Shown one piece after another: positions 1-9,159 of a stretch of 10,828 bases of DNA. This DNA comes from Peptococcaceae bacterium (GTDB lineage: Bacteria; Bacillota; DSM-12270; Thermacetogeniales; Thermacetogeniaceae). The notes below the pieces were generated by a model. It was given only the letters and a program-made list of their open reading frames with translations. It did not search any database and was not told the DNA's origin. The position numbers and the translations under genes are program-made. Position 1 is the first letter of the stretch, and each line of letters starts with the position of its first letter. The stretch covers positions 3,604 to 14,431 of the forward strand of contig PLQY01000018.1 of NCBI GenBank assembly GCA_003160265.1. The letters are read 5' to 3'.

Positions 1-45
1 CCGCTCTTATCCCACCGCTTTGTAGAAGCGGGGGCATTAGAGCGG
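1..45. repeat. Imperfect hairpin repeat, copy 1
   Basis: Bases 1-20 can pair with 26-45 (17 of 20 positions) around a 5-base loop at 21-25, giving a long GC-rich stem-loop. Bases 3-35 match the reverse complement of 10796-10828 at 29 of 33 positions, with the first 18 identical (GCTCTTATCCCACCGCTT). The sequence is therefore a repeated element and not a hairpin unique to alaS. No T-run follows the stem, so I do not call it a terminator. Its mobility and origin are unknown. The left edge may continue beyond the window. Confidence 0.7.
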
Positions 46-93
46 GTAGTCATCTGTGATGAATTTGCAAGCTTTCGGTGGGGGGTTCTGGAG

Positions 94-2754
<2,661 letters not shown>

Positions 2755-2942
2755 CAGCGGCGCTCTGTGGGATGATTTTTGCGAAAATCAGGAGGAATAC
2801 ATCATCCTAAAGAGAATAGAGTCAATAGAGTTAAGGTAAATATAGATAGAGTTGTTCACCTCCCAATACGGGGGATAAAGCGAGGCGCTTCCTCCCCACA
2901 CATAAATGCGGAGGCTTCCGCGCTAAAAAGGAGTGAGGACTG
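2755..2942. other. 188-bp gap with several palindromes
   Basis: This gap between alaS and ireB holds no convincing gene. It contains, in order: a GGATGAT/ATCATCC inverted repeat (2770-2776 with 2801-2807) enclosing a smaller GATTTT/AAAATC hairpin (2774-2789) and an AGGAGG at 2790-2795 with no ATG, GTG or TTG at usable spacing; three copies of ATAGAGT (2816, 2825, 2846); and the paired hairpins annotated at 2870-2921. The AT-rich middle part could hold a promoter for ireB, but I see no clear -35/-10 pair. The ireB ribosome site AAGGAG lies at the right end. Confidence 0.6.
2870..2921. repeat. Tandem hairpin block upstream of ireB
   Basis: Two short stem-loops lie side by side. In the first (2871-2897), GGGG and AAGCG pair with CGCTT and CCCC around a 3-base AGG loop, with a small internal bulge. 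In the second (2908-2921), GCGGA pairs with TCCGC around GGCT. CCTCC at 2891-2895 can alternatively pair with GGAGG at 2910-2914 across a TAAA loop, so two folds compete. Such compact palindromes resemble subterminal hairpins of IS200/IS605-type elements or derived short repeats, but no transposase is present and no second copy is in this window. A cis-acting leader for ireB is an alternative. Confidence 0.45.
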
Positions 2943-3206
2943 GTGCCAGAAGAACCACTTGATCACACCATGACCTTCAAGATAAGGGATGAGACCAAGT
3001 CACCGGCGCGTGAGGTTCTGGGCACGGTATACGAGGCGTTGAAAGAAAAGGGATACAACCCGATCAGCCAGTTGGTCGGCTACCTGCTGTCGGGGGATCC
3101 GGCATACATCACCAACCACCGCAATGCCCGTAACCTGATCAGGAGCCTTGAGCGCGACGAACTGCTGGAAACGCTGATCAAAAGTTACCTGGGAAAATGC
3201 GAATAG
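2943..3206 (+). CDS. ireB: IreB family regulatory phosphoprotein (UPF0297)
   Basis: This small cytoplasmic protein belongs to the UPF0297/DUF965 family (YrzL in Bacillus subtilis, IreB in Enterococcus faecalis). In E. faecalis it is phosphorylated by the Ser/Thr kinase IreK and affects cephalosporin resistance. The 87 residues carry the family core, with [20 protein letters not shown] at about 37-56, then an ARN-IRxLERDEL segment and a KSYL ending. The start is GTG at 2943, preceded by AAGGAG about 9 bases upstream. T9 aligns with the Thr in the conserved T-x-x-F motif, while the position of the more N-terminal Thr of the enterococcal protein is not clearly kept. The kinase gene is not in this window. 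The gene lies 11 bases before the reductase gene, so the two are probably co-transcribed. Confidence 0.95.
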   Translation: MPEEPLDHTMTFKIRDETKSPAREVLGTVYEALKEKGYNPISQLVGYLLSGDPAYITNHRNARNLIRSLERDELLETLIKSYLGKCE

Positions 3207-3217
3207 GGGCCAGATAG

Positions 3218-4183
3218 ATGGAGTACCGTACTCTGGGTAAAACTGGCCTCAGCGTGTCCCACCTCTGCTTTGGAGTGTTGACCATAGGCCCCCTGCAAGC
3301 CAACCTGCCCCTGGCAGAGGGCGTTGCCTTGCTGGAATATGCCGCATCCCAGGGGGTCAATTTTTTTGATACTGCCGAAGACTACAGGACATACCCATAT
3401 CTCCGGTCTTTACTGCGTAAAGTTAAAGACAAGCCATTGATTATTGCCAGCAAGTCCTACGCCGTGACGGCCCAGGAGATGAGCGCCAGCTTGGACCGGG
3501 CGAGGAAGGAAATGGATCGCGACTACATTGACATCTTTCTGCTGCACGAACAGGAGTCTGCCCTAACTCTACAGGGCCATCACCAGGCCCTGGAGTTTCT
3601 CATAGAAGCTAGGGAAAAAGGGATAGTCAGAGCGGTCGGACTCTCCACCCATACGGTGGCGGGGGCGCGGGCGGTACTGGACAAGCCCGAGATCGATGTG
3701 GTGCATCCGCTGTTCAACATCAGGGGGTTGGGCATTCTGGTCGGCTCCCGGGAGGCGATGCTGGATGCCATCAAGAGCGCTTGGGGCCAGGGGAAAGGGG
3801 TCTACCTGATGAAGGCCCTGGGCGGAGGCCACCTGCTGCACCAGGCGGAACAGGCCCTGAGCTATGCTTTTGGGCAGGAATGTGCCACTTCGGTGGCCGT
3901 GGGAATGCAGACCCGGGCCGAGATTGATTGCAATGTCGCTCTGGCCTGCGGCATGCCGGTCACGGAGCGCTTGCGGGCTGCTACCGCCCGGCCGGGTGCC
4001 CTCGGGGCGCGGCGCTTGCACATCGAGGACTGCTGCGAGGGATGCGGCCAATGTGCCGAGATCTGCCCGCAAGGCGCCCTGTCACTGGGCGCCGACGGCA
4101 GGATCCACGTAGTCGAGTCATCCTGCCTGCTCTGCGGTTACTGCGCGGGGGTCTGTCCCTATTTTTGTATCAAGGTTTACTGA
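3218..4183 (+). CDS. Aldo/keto reductase with C-terminal 2[4Fe-4S] ferredoxin domain
   Basis: A predicted cytoplasmic oxidoreductase of 321 residues. The N-terminal two thirds is an aldo/keto reductase barrel. It opens with YRTLGKTGLSVS and keeps the catalytic tetrad as D51, Y56, K79 and H110 (FFDTAEDY, IIASK, LLHE). The last ~50 residues form a bacterial ferredoxin-like domain with two CxxCxxCxxxCP motifs, at C273/C276/C279/C283 and C303/C306/C309/C313, predicted to bind two [4Fe-4S] clusters. This architecture is known for predicted oxidoreductases related to COG1453, but the substrate cannot be inferred. The family normally uses NAD(P)H, and the clusters suggest electron exchange with ferredoxin or a partner protein. 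The start is ATG at 3218 with AGGGG 8 bases upstream. It sits between ireB and ruvX, spaced 11 and 27 bases, and so is probably in their transcript despite no obvious functional link. Confidence 0.93.
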   Translation: MEYRTLGKTGLSVSHLCFGVLTIGPLQANLPLAEGVALLEYAASQGVNFFDTAEDYRTYPYLRSLLRKVKDKPLIIASKSYAVTAQEMSASLDRARKEMDRDYIDIFLLHEQESALTLQGHHQALEFLIEAREKGIVRAVGLSTHTVAGARAVLDKPEIDVVHPLFNIRGLGILVGSREAMLDAIKSAWGQGKGVYLMKALGGGHLLHQAEQALSYAFGQECATSVAVGMQTRAEIDCNVALACGMPVTERLRAATARPGALGARRLHIEDCCEGCGQCAEICPQGALSLGADGRIHVVESSCLLCGYCAGVCPYFCIKVY

Positions 4184-4210
4184 GGTTTTGAACAAGCAAG
4201 GGAGCGACTG

Positions 4211-4660
4211 ATGCGGATCATGGGGCTCGATCTTGGCCAGAAGAGAATAGGTGTTGCCGTCAGCGACGAGCTCGGGATTACCGCTCAGGCTCTGACCACC
4301 CTGAACCGCGGCAGCTTCGAGCATGATTGCGCAGCCCTGAAAGAATTGGCGCAGTCGTATGAGGTGGAGCGGATCGTCGTCGGCCTGCCGCTCAGCATGT
4401 CCGGTGAACTGGGGCGGTCGGGCGAGGAGTGCATGGCCTATGGCAACCAGTTGGAAGGGTATCTGGGCGTCCCCGTGGTGTTTTGGGATGAGAGGCTGTC
4501 AACCGTTGCTGCCGAAAAATCCTTACTGGAGGGTGATATGCGCAGAAACCGCAGGCGCAGAGTGATCGACCAAGTTGCGGCCTGCCTGATCCTGGATGGT
4601 TATCTGAGGAGTGGGAAGTGGGCGGGTGTCGGCTTTGGCGGGCGCGGCAGCGAACGTTAG
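4211..4660 (+). CDS. ruvX: RuvX/YqgF family RNase H-like nuclease
   Basis: A 149-residue cytoplasmic protein of the YqgF/RuvX family, an RNase H-like fold proposed to act as a Holliday junction resolvase and linked in Escherichia coli to 16S rRNA 5'-end processing. The family's acidic sites are visible: D7 in the first strand (GLDLGQKRIGVAVSD), E94 in WDERLST and D120 in the VIDQVAACLIL helix. The VVGLPLSMSG loop lies at about 56-65. The last ~12 residues form a Gly-rich tail (VGFGGRG) beyond the conserved fold. The start is ATG at 4211 with GGGAG about 7 bases upstream. The family, position and direction match the usual ireB-ruvX-DUF1292 order in Firmicutes. Confidence 0.95.
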   Translation: MRIMGLDLGQKRIGVAVSDELGITAQALTTLNRGSFEHDCAALKELAQSYEVERIVVGLPLSMSGELGRSGEECMAYGNQLEGYLGVPVVFWDERLSTVAAEKSLLEGDMRRNRRRRVIDQVAACLILDGYLRSGKWAGVGFGGRGSER

Positions 4661-4700
4661 GAGAAACTGGCTTGCCTCTAAACCCGCGCTGCGCATATCC

Positions 4701-4776
4701 CAGGTAGGTTGTATAAAATTGCATTATTAGGGTAATATTGAGTGGGATCCGACATCCGGCTTGCTGCAGGTAGGTT
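4701..4776. repeat. Direct repeat CAGGTAGGTT, two copies 66 bp apart
   Basis: The 10-base sequence CAGGTAGGTT occurs at 4701-4710 and again at 4767-4776, each followed by an A-rich stretch. The first copy overlaps the -35 region of the proposed promoter and the second lies just before the DUF1292 ribosome site. The placement would suit a regulator, but chance or a short duplication is equally possible. Confidence 0.4.
4709..4738 (+). promoter_or_regulatory. Possible sigma-A-type promoter for the DUF1292 gene
   Basis: TTGTAT (4709-4714) and TAATAT (4733-4738) are separated by 18 bases in a 140-bp AT-rich gap between ruvX and the DUF1292 gene. The hexamers match the consensus partly (4/6 and 5/6). 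Transcription would begin near 4745, leaving a leader of about 55 bases. It would let the DUF1292 and VanW genes be expressed apart from alaS-ruvX. Confidence 0.45.
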
Positions 4777-4800
4777 AAAAAATGATGGAGGTGTTTAGAC

Positions 4801-5058
4801 ATGGATTTGGAAGAGGACGAAGTTATTGTGCTCACGGATGATGACGGCGAGGAACATGAATTCAATCTGATCGACACTATTACCGTCAACGACAAGGAGT
4901 ATGCCATACTCCAGCCGGTAGAGGAAGAAGAGGCGATCATTCTGAGGTTTGGCATCGACGATGAGGGCGACGAAGTCCTTTACGACATAGAGGACGACGA
5001 AGAATGGGAAAAGGTTGCCGATGCCTGGCAAGAAATAGCCGGAGAGGAAGATGTATGA
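4801..5058 (+). CDS. DUF1292 family small acidic protein (YrzB-like)
   Basis: An 85-residue, very acidic cytoplasmic protein of the DUF1292 family (YrzB in B. subtilis), whose function is not established. The core is recognisable: an E/D-rich N-terminus, then DDDGEEHEFNLIDTITVNDK, EYAILQPVEEEEA and IILRF, and a second half rich in Asp and Glu ending DEEWEKVADAWQEI. It has no membrane segment or cysteine. The start is ATG at 4801, with a strong GGAGGTG ribosome site 7 bases upstream. Genes of this family commonly follow ruvX in Firmicutes, as here, but the 140-bp gap and promoter-like sequence suggest at least partly separate transcription. Confidence 0.92.
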   Translation: MDLEEDEVIVLTDDDGEEHEFNLIDTITVNDKEYAILQPVEEEEAIILRFGIDDEGDEVLYDIEDDEEWEKVADAWQEIAGEEDV

Positions 5059-5125
5059 AAAGATAGTAATAACTATTAATAATCTGGCATATCAATAATA
5101 CATGGGGTAGGAATGCAGTGAATCG

Positions 5126-6607
5126 GTGGAAGAAGGGGCCTCCTTGGTCAGGAGATTTATTGTCGTGTCCAGGAGATTTTGCGTCGGGTATATCGTTATT
5201 TTGGCTGTGGCAGTGGTCGGGATTGCCCTGTTCGGCGTCTTCAGGTGGAATCACGCCTGGCAGGGGCGAATCTACCCGGGGGTAAAGGTCGAGGGGATCG
5301 GGCTGGGGGGTCTGACGGAACAGGAAGCGGAACAGAAACTGGAGTCAATCAGGGATGAACTGCTCGCCTCCAAGGTGAAACTGGTGCTAGGCGATCACGT
5401 TCAGCAGGTATCCAGAAGAGATCTCGGGTTTCAACTTGACCCTGTCGAAAATACTCGTCTTGCGATGATGGCCGGCCGGAGCGGGCCTGTCTGGGAACGC
5501 CCCCGGGAGTTGTGGCAGGCCTTCTACTATCAGGTGGACGCGCCTCTCAAGGTGACACTCGACAACGACAGAGCCAAGTCTGTCCTGCAGGCATTTGCCA
5601 ATGACCTGTCCACTCCCCCGCAGAACGCCAAACTGGTGGTGAATGATGCCTATCAGGTCAAGATCATCGAGAGCAAGCCCGGCAAGGTGCTCGACCTGGA
5701 TGCATCGGTCAATGCCCTGGCACAGGACACCTTTCCCTTTGACGAGGTTGTTGACCTGCACCTGGTGGATCAGCAGCCCAAGGTGACCACCCAGGATGTT
5801 CTGGGTATGAAAGTCACAGGCCTGCTGGCGTCATACACCACCTACTTCGATACCTCGAACGTGAACCGCACCTATAACGTCAATGTGGCTGCGGACGCCC
5901 TGGACAACAGCCTGGTCAAGCCCGGCCAGGTCTTTTCTTTTAATCAGGTTGTCGGTCCCCGCAGCGAGGAAAAAGGCTATAAGGAAGCCCTGGTGATCGA
6001 ACAAAACAAGTTTACCCCGGGAATCGGGGGAGGCGTTTGCCAGGTTTCCTCCACCCTCTACAACTCAGTTTTGCTGGCCGGGCTGCAGATAGTCGAACGC
6101 AGCAATCATTCCCTGCCGGTGACCTACGTGCCACTAGGCAGGGATGCCACGGTGGCTTATGGGCTCTATGACCTCAGGTTTTGCAACAACACCGGTGGCT
6201 ACCTGTACATCAAGACCAGGGCCGGCGGGGGTGCGCTGACTATCGCTATTCTGGGGAATACGGCTGAAAAGAAGAAGGTTGACCTGGAGACGGATGTGGA
6301 CAAGATCCTGGATTTCAAGGTGGTCACCGAAAACGATCCAGCGCTTTACCAGGGGAAGACCCTGGTGGAGACCGAGGGCGTGAAAGGCTACCAGGTCCGG
6401 GCCTACAGGGTGATCAACGGTGTCAGAACCCTGCTCTCGGATGATACCTATGCCCCCATGGACAAGATTGTTCATGTGGGGACAATGGTGGCGCCAGAGA
6501 CACCGCCAGCGCCCGGCAACCAGCAGCAGCCGGCCCCGGCTGCGCCTGCCCAGGCTCCTGCCGCCAACACATCAAGTACACCTGGCCAGAGGTTAGAGGC
6601 CTTCTAG
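5126..6607 (+). CDS. Membrane-anchored VanW family protein with G5-like domain
   Basis: A predicted cell-surface protein of 493 residues, probably acting in or on peptidoglycan. Its biochemical role is unknown; the family is named after VanW of vancomycin-resistance clusters, and presence here does not imply resistance. It has a basic N-terminus, one membrane segment at about 20-39, a YoaR/PG_binding_4-like region at about 50-230 (YPGVKVEGIGLGGLTEQEA), the VanW domain at about 235-370 with GIGGGVCQVSSTLYNS around C305, a G5-like region at about 380-453, and a Pro/Ala/Gln-rich tail. The start is uncertain. GTG at 5126 is the first in-frame candidate. TTG at 5144 (AAGGGG upstream) and GTG at 5165 (AGGAG 10 bases upstream) are alternatives, all keeping the membrane segment. 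AGGAGATTT is repeated at 5150 and 5171, duplicating an Arg-Arg-Phe motif. It lies 67 bases after the DUF1292 gene. Confidence 0.92.
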   Translation: MEEGASLVRRFIVVSRRFCVGYIVILAVAVVGIALFGVFRWNHAWQGRIYPGVKVEGIGLGGLTEQEAEQKLESIRDELLASKVKLVLGDHVQQVSRRDLGFQLDPVENTRLAMMAGRSGPVWERPRELWQAFYYQVDAPLKVTLDNDRAKSVLQAFANDLSTPPQNAKLVVNDAYQVKIIESKPGKVLDLDASVNALAQDTFPFDEVVDLHLVDQQPKVTTQDVLGMKVTGLLASYTTYFDTSNVNRTYNVNVAADALDNSLVKPGQVFSFNQVVGPRSEEKGYKEALVIEQNKFTPGIGGGVCQVSSTLYNSVLLAGLQIVERSNHSLPVTYVPLGRDATVAYGLYDLRFCNNTGGYLYIKTRAGGGALTIAILGNTAEKKKVDLETDVDKILDFKVVTENDPALYQGKTLVETEGVKGYQVRAYRVINGVRTLLSDDTYAPMDKIVHVGTMVAPETPPAPGNQQQPAPAAPAQAPAANTSSTPGQRLEAF

Positions 6608-6701
6608 AATCCACACAAGAGACCGTATGCGATGCGAGGAGCCGGTAGGCGGGAATACCTCACATCCCAGAGGCGTCTTGATCATAAGTGGAAGGTTGTC
6701 G

Positions 6702-6729
6702 TTGTGCTTCGGTTTCAAGAGGGTATAAT
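6702..6729 (+). promoter_or_regulatory. Likely promoter of mltG
   Basis: A perfect TATAAT is at 6724-6729, with TTGTGC (6702-6707) 16 bases upstream as a weak -35. Transcription would start near 6736, between the far-upstream GTG at 6688 and the ATG at 6763. This supports the ATG as the start of mltG. The -35 is only a half match, so the call rests mainly on the -10. Confidence 0.5.
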
Positions 6730-6762
6730 AGGATCAGAACAGCGGCGGAGAGCTGGAGGCTG

Positions 6763-7803
6763 ATGGCTAAATCGAGAGGTTGGATCAATCCCTGCAACCC
6801 GGTCTATTGGGGGGTTGTCTTGTTTTTATTTGGCTGTCTCTGGCTGGGAGCACAGTTTTATATCGATAATATGCTCATCCCTGTCGGGGTGCGCACTCAC
6901 AACATCAAGGCCGGTGTCTTCACTGTCAGGAAAGGCGCTTCATTGAGAGAGATCGGGGATATGTTGCAGGGTGAGGACATGATCTCCAGCAGTTCGTTCT
7001 TTGTGTTCTATGCGCAGTTGACAGGAGCGGAGAAGCAGATCGAGGCCGGTTCCTACCAGCTCAGTAATAACCTGTCGATGCGGGAGATCCTGGAACGCAT
7101 AGTCGGGGGAGATATGCTAAGCTACCGGGTGGTCATTCCGGAGGGATACACCACGGACCAGATTGGCAAGCTGCTGGTCAGCAAGAAGATCGTGACCGGT
7201 GGTGACTGGCAGAATGCGTTGGCGACGGAGAACTTTGCATACCCGTTTTTAAAGGATGCCCCTGCTGGCCCGAAGCGCCTGGACGGGTTTCTCTTCCCCG
7301 CTACTTACGACCTGACGTCCGACTTCACCTCCCAGGAGATCCTGGAATTGATGCTTAACCGTTTCAATATCGCCTTTACCCCGGATTTGCAGGCGCGCGC
7401 CCAGGAGCAGCACCTGAGCATCAGGCAGGTGGTCATCCTGGCGTCAATTGTTGAGCGGGAGGCGAAGCTGGACTCGGAACGCCCGATAATCGCCTCGGTT
7501 TTCTTGAACCGCCTCCGTATCGGGATGCCCCTGGAGTCTGACGCCACAGTTCAGTACGTGTTAGGCACACCCAAGGAAAAACTGACTGACCAGGATGTGC
7601 GGACACCGTCGCCGTACAACACCTACCTCCACTACGGGTTGCCTCCCGGCCCCATCAGCAACCCCGGCCTGGCATCGATCAGAGCAGTGCTCTACCCGGC
7701 CAAGACCAACTATCTGTTCTTTATGGGCAAGGCCGACGGCTCTCACGTCTTCAGCGTCACCTATGGGGAACAGGTGATCGCCTCGCAGCGCTACGAACAG
7801 TAG
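6763..7803 (+). CDS. mltG: Endolytic murein transglycosylase MltG (YceG-like)
   Basis: A membrane-anchored lytic transglycosylase that cuts nascent glycan strands and is thought to set strand length. The 346 residues (counted from the ATG) contain a membrane segment at about 13-33 and a LysM-like subdomain at about 48-110 (FTVRKGASLREIGDML). The YceG catalytic region follows, with EGYTTDQIGKLL, LDGFLFPATYDL, the catalytic Glu predicted as E231 in ILASIVEREAK, and SPYNTYLHYGLPPGPI near the C-terminus. The reading frame extends upstream to GTG 6688, but that start lacks a ribosome site and precedes the TATAAT at 6724. ATG 6763 has GGAGG 3 bases upstream, which is close but usable. Linkage to alaS-ruvX is common in Firmicutes. 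Here a VanW protein sits immediately upstream, giving two surface wall-related genes in a row. Confidence 0.95.
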   Translation: MAKSRGWINPCNPVYWGVVLFLFGCLWLGAQFYIDNMLIPVGVRTHNIKAGVFTVRKGASLREIGDMLQGEDMISSSSFFVFYAQLTGAEKQIEAGSYQLSNNLSMREILERIVGGDMLSYRVVIPEGYTTDQIGKLLVSKKIVTGGDWQNALATENFAYPFLKDAPAGPKRLDGFLFPATYDLTSDFTSQEILELMLNRFNIAFTPDLQARAQEQHLSIRQVVILASIVEREAKLDSERPIIASVFLNRLRIGMPLESDATVQYVLGTPKEKLTDQDVRTPSPYNTYLHYGLPPGPISNPGLASIRAVLYPAKTNYLFFMGKADGSHVFSVTYGEQVIASQRYEQ

Positions 7804-7863
7804 CATCCGGCAGCTTGCGCCGCATCCTTGCCATATTCAAAGCTACGGCAGATGCAACAAAGA

Positions 7864-7895
7864 GAAGCTCCAGGCAGGTCAACGCCTGGAGCTTC
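7864..7895 (+). terminator. Likely intrinsic terminator after mltG
   Basis: GAAGCTCCAGGC (7864-7875) and GCCTGGAGCTTC (7884-7895) form a perfect 12-bp stem with an 8-base loop, 60 bases after the mltG stop. On the + strand only a poor T-rich stretch follows (CTGTTCATT). On the - strand the flank is TCTCTTTGTTG. It may work in both directions. The weak T-run lowers confidence. Confidence 0.6.
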
Positions 7896-7961
7896 CTGTT
7901 CATTCCGGCCACTTTTGGCGACAAATGAAAACATAAAGAGAGAATCCTTATTGAACAGAGG

Positions 7962-7990
7962 TTCACAAAACGGCGGGAAAATAGTATGAT
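7962..7990 (+). promoter_or_regulatory. Promoter of the emrAB-like unit
   Basis: TTCACA (7962-7967) and TATGAT (7985-7990) are each 5/6 matches to the sigma-A consensus, with ideal 17-base spacing. Transcription would start near 7997. That is only a few bases before the ATG at 8000, which bears on the start of the adaptor gene. No clear operator palindrome overlaps it. Confidence 0.6.
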
Positions 7991-7999
7991 ATTTTTTAT

Positions 8000-9130
8000 A
8001 TGATGTCCTATCTGGGAGAGACCGGGGGGAGAAGGTTGGAGGATCAACTGTCAACAGGTCAGGGGCAGGTGATTCTGAAGCGTATGCGCCTGCCGATTGC
8101 CGCCCTGGTCGTTGTCCTGCTGGTGGGTGGACTCTGGTGGTGGCACTTGCTCAGGGTCACCTACAGCACCGACGACGCTCAGGTGACTGCCGATATCTCC
8201 GATATCAGTCCCGAGGTCGAGGGGCGCCTGGTAAATCTCTGGGTCTCCGAGGGGGATGTCGTGACGGCAGGCCAGGAACTGGCGGAGTTGGATAATTCCC
8301 AGTTGGCTGTCGCCGTGGCTCAGGCCGAAGGCGCCCTGGAACAGGCCAAAGCTAATTACGCCAAGCTGCCCGATGATCTCAAATCGGCCCAGGCCAATGT
8401 CGACGAGGCTCAGCAGGGCCTGGCGAATGCCCAGGACCAGGCCAAATCGGCTGAGATCGCCATCGGTGACGCCAAGAGAAACCTTGATGAGACACAGGCG
8501 CTCTACTCCGGCGGGGGCGCCCCCAAAGAGGCCCTGGATTCCGCCACCTCGGGGTACGGCACGGCTCAGGCACGCCTGGATGCCGCACGGACCAACGTCT
8601 TATCGGCCCAGGCATCTTTACAGGACGCCCATGCCCAACTGGAAGCGATCGACAATACCGACGCCGATTCTTACCTGGCTCAACTGAAGCAGGCGCAGGC
8701 CGCATACGACAGGGCCAGGCTGACCTATAACGAATCCTTCATCTATGCCCCCATCAGCGGCACCGTGGTCAGGGTGCCTGCAACCATGGGAGAAACCCTG
8801 TCTCCCGGACAGGCGATCCTATCCATTTCCAATCTCCAGTCATCCTGGGTGGTGGCCTATATAGAGGAGACCGCTTACGGCCGCATTCGCCTGGGGCAAA
8901 ATGTCGACGTCGGGGTCGATACTTACCCCGGCAGGGTCTTCTCAGGCAAGGTCATCGAGTTGGGTGGTGTGACTCAGGCAACAGGCTCCGCGTTTCCCAC
9001 CGAAATGGATGAGTATGGGAACTTCTACAAAGTTACGCAACGCTTGCCCGTAAAGATCGAGGTCACCAATAAAGACGGCCTGATCTTCAAACCCGGTATG
9101 TCGGTTGATGTCAAAATTCACACGATATAG
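8000..9130 (+). CDS. HlyD/EmrA-type membrane fusion (adaptor) protein
   Basis: The adaptor subunit of a multidrug efflux pair, anchored in the cytoplasmic membrane and working with the DHA2 transporter encoded next. The 376 residues show a membrane segment at about 31-51, the first half of a lipoyl-like domain at about 60-100 (TADISDISPEVEGRLVNLWV), a long Ala/Gln-rich coiled-coil hairpin at about 101-245, the second lipoyl half at about 246-280 (YAPISGTVVRVP), and a beta-barrel domain with the EmrA-like QRLPVKIEV at 347-355. The start is uncertain. ATG 8000 has no ribosome site and lies at the predicted transcription start. TTG 8036 (GGGGGAG just upstream), GTG 8069 and ATG 8084 are in-frame alternatives that keep the membrane segment. 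It is 29 bases from the transporter gene. No outer-membrane TolC-type gene or regulator is in the window. Confidence 0.9.
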   Translation: MMSYLGETGGRRLEDQLSTGQGQVILKRMRLPIAALVVVLLVGGLWWWHLLRVTYSTDDAQVTADISDISPEVEGRLVNLWVSEGDVVTAGQELAELDNSQLAVAVAQAEGALEQAKANYAKLPDDLKSAQANVDEAQQGLANAQDQAKSAEIAIGDAKRNLDETQALYSGGGAPKEALDSATSGYGTAQARLDAARTNVLSAQASLQDAHAQLEAIDNTDADSYLAQLKQAQAAYDRARLTYNESFIYAPISGTVVRVPATMGETLSPGQAILSISNLQSSWVVAYIEETAYGRIRLGQNVDVGVDTYPGRVFSGKVIELGGVTQATGSAFPTEMDEYGNFYKVTQRLPVKIEVTNKDGLIFKPGMSVDVKIHTI

Positions 9131-9159
9131 GTATTCGAGGTTCGAGGGTTGCAAAGGAT

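Larger units (their letters stand above)
7804..7999. other. Intergenic region between the mltG and emrAB-like blocks
   Basis: No gene is seen here. An imperfect hairpin (GCAT and TGCC at 7822-7832 with GGCA and ATGC at 7847-7855) comes first, then the strong 12-bp inverted repeat at 7864-7895, a small GCCA/TGGC hairpin near 7908-7919, and the promoter at 7962-7990. The arrangement marks a transcription boundary between two units on the same strand. Confidence 0.6.

Noticed and set aside
1..93. T-box riboswitch upstream of alaS
   Set aside because: T-boxes are common before alaS in Firmicutes, but the conserved T-box sequence (GGTGGTACCGCG type) is not in these 93 bases, and the rest of the leader lies outside the window.
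2779..2973. 64-codon frame starting TTG 2779, overlapping ireB
   Set aside because: It runs through the palindromic block, has no ribosome site at its start, overlaps the well-supported ireB start, and its sequence shows no domain.
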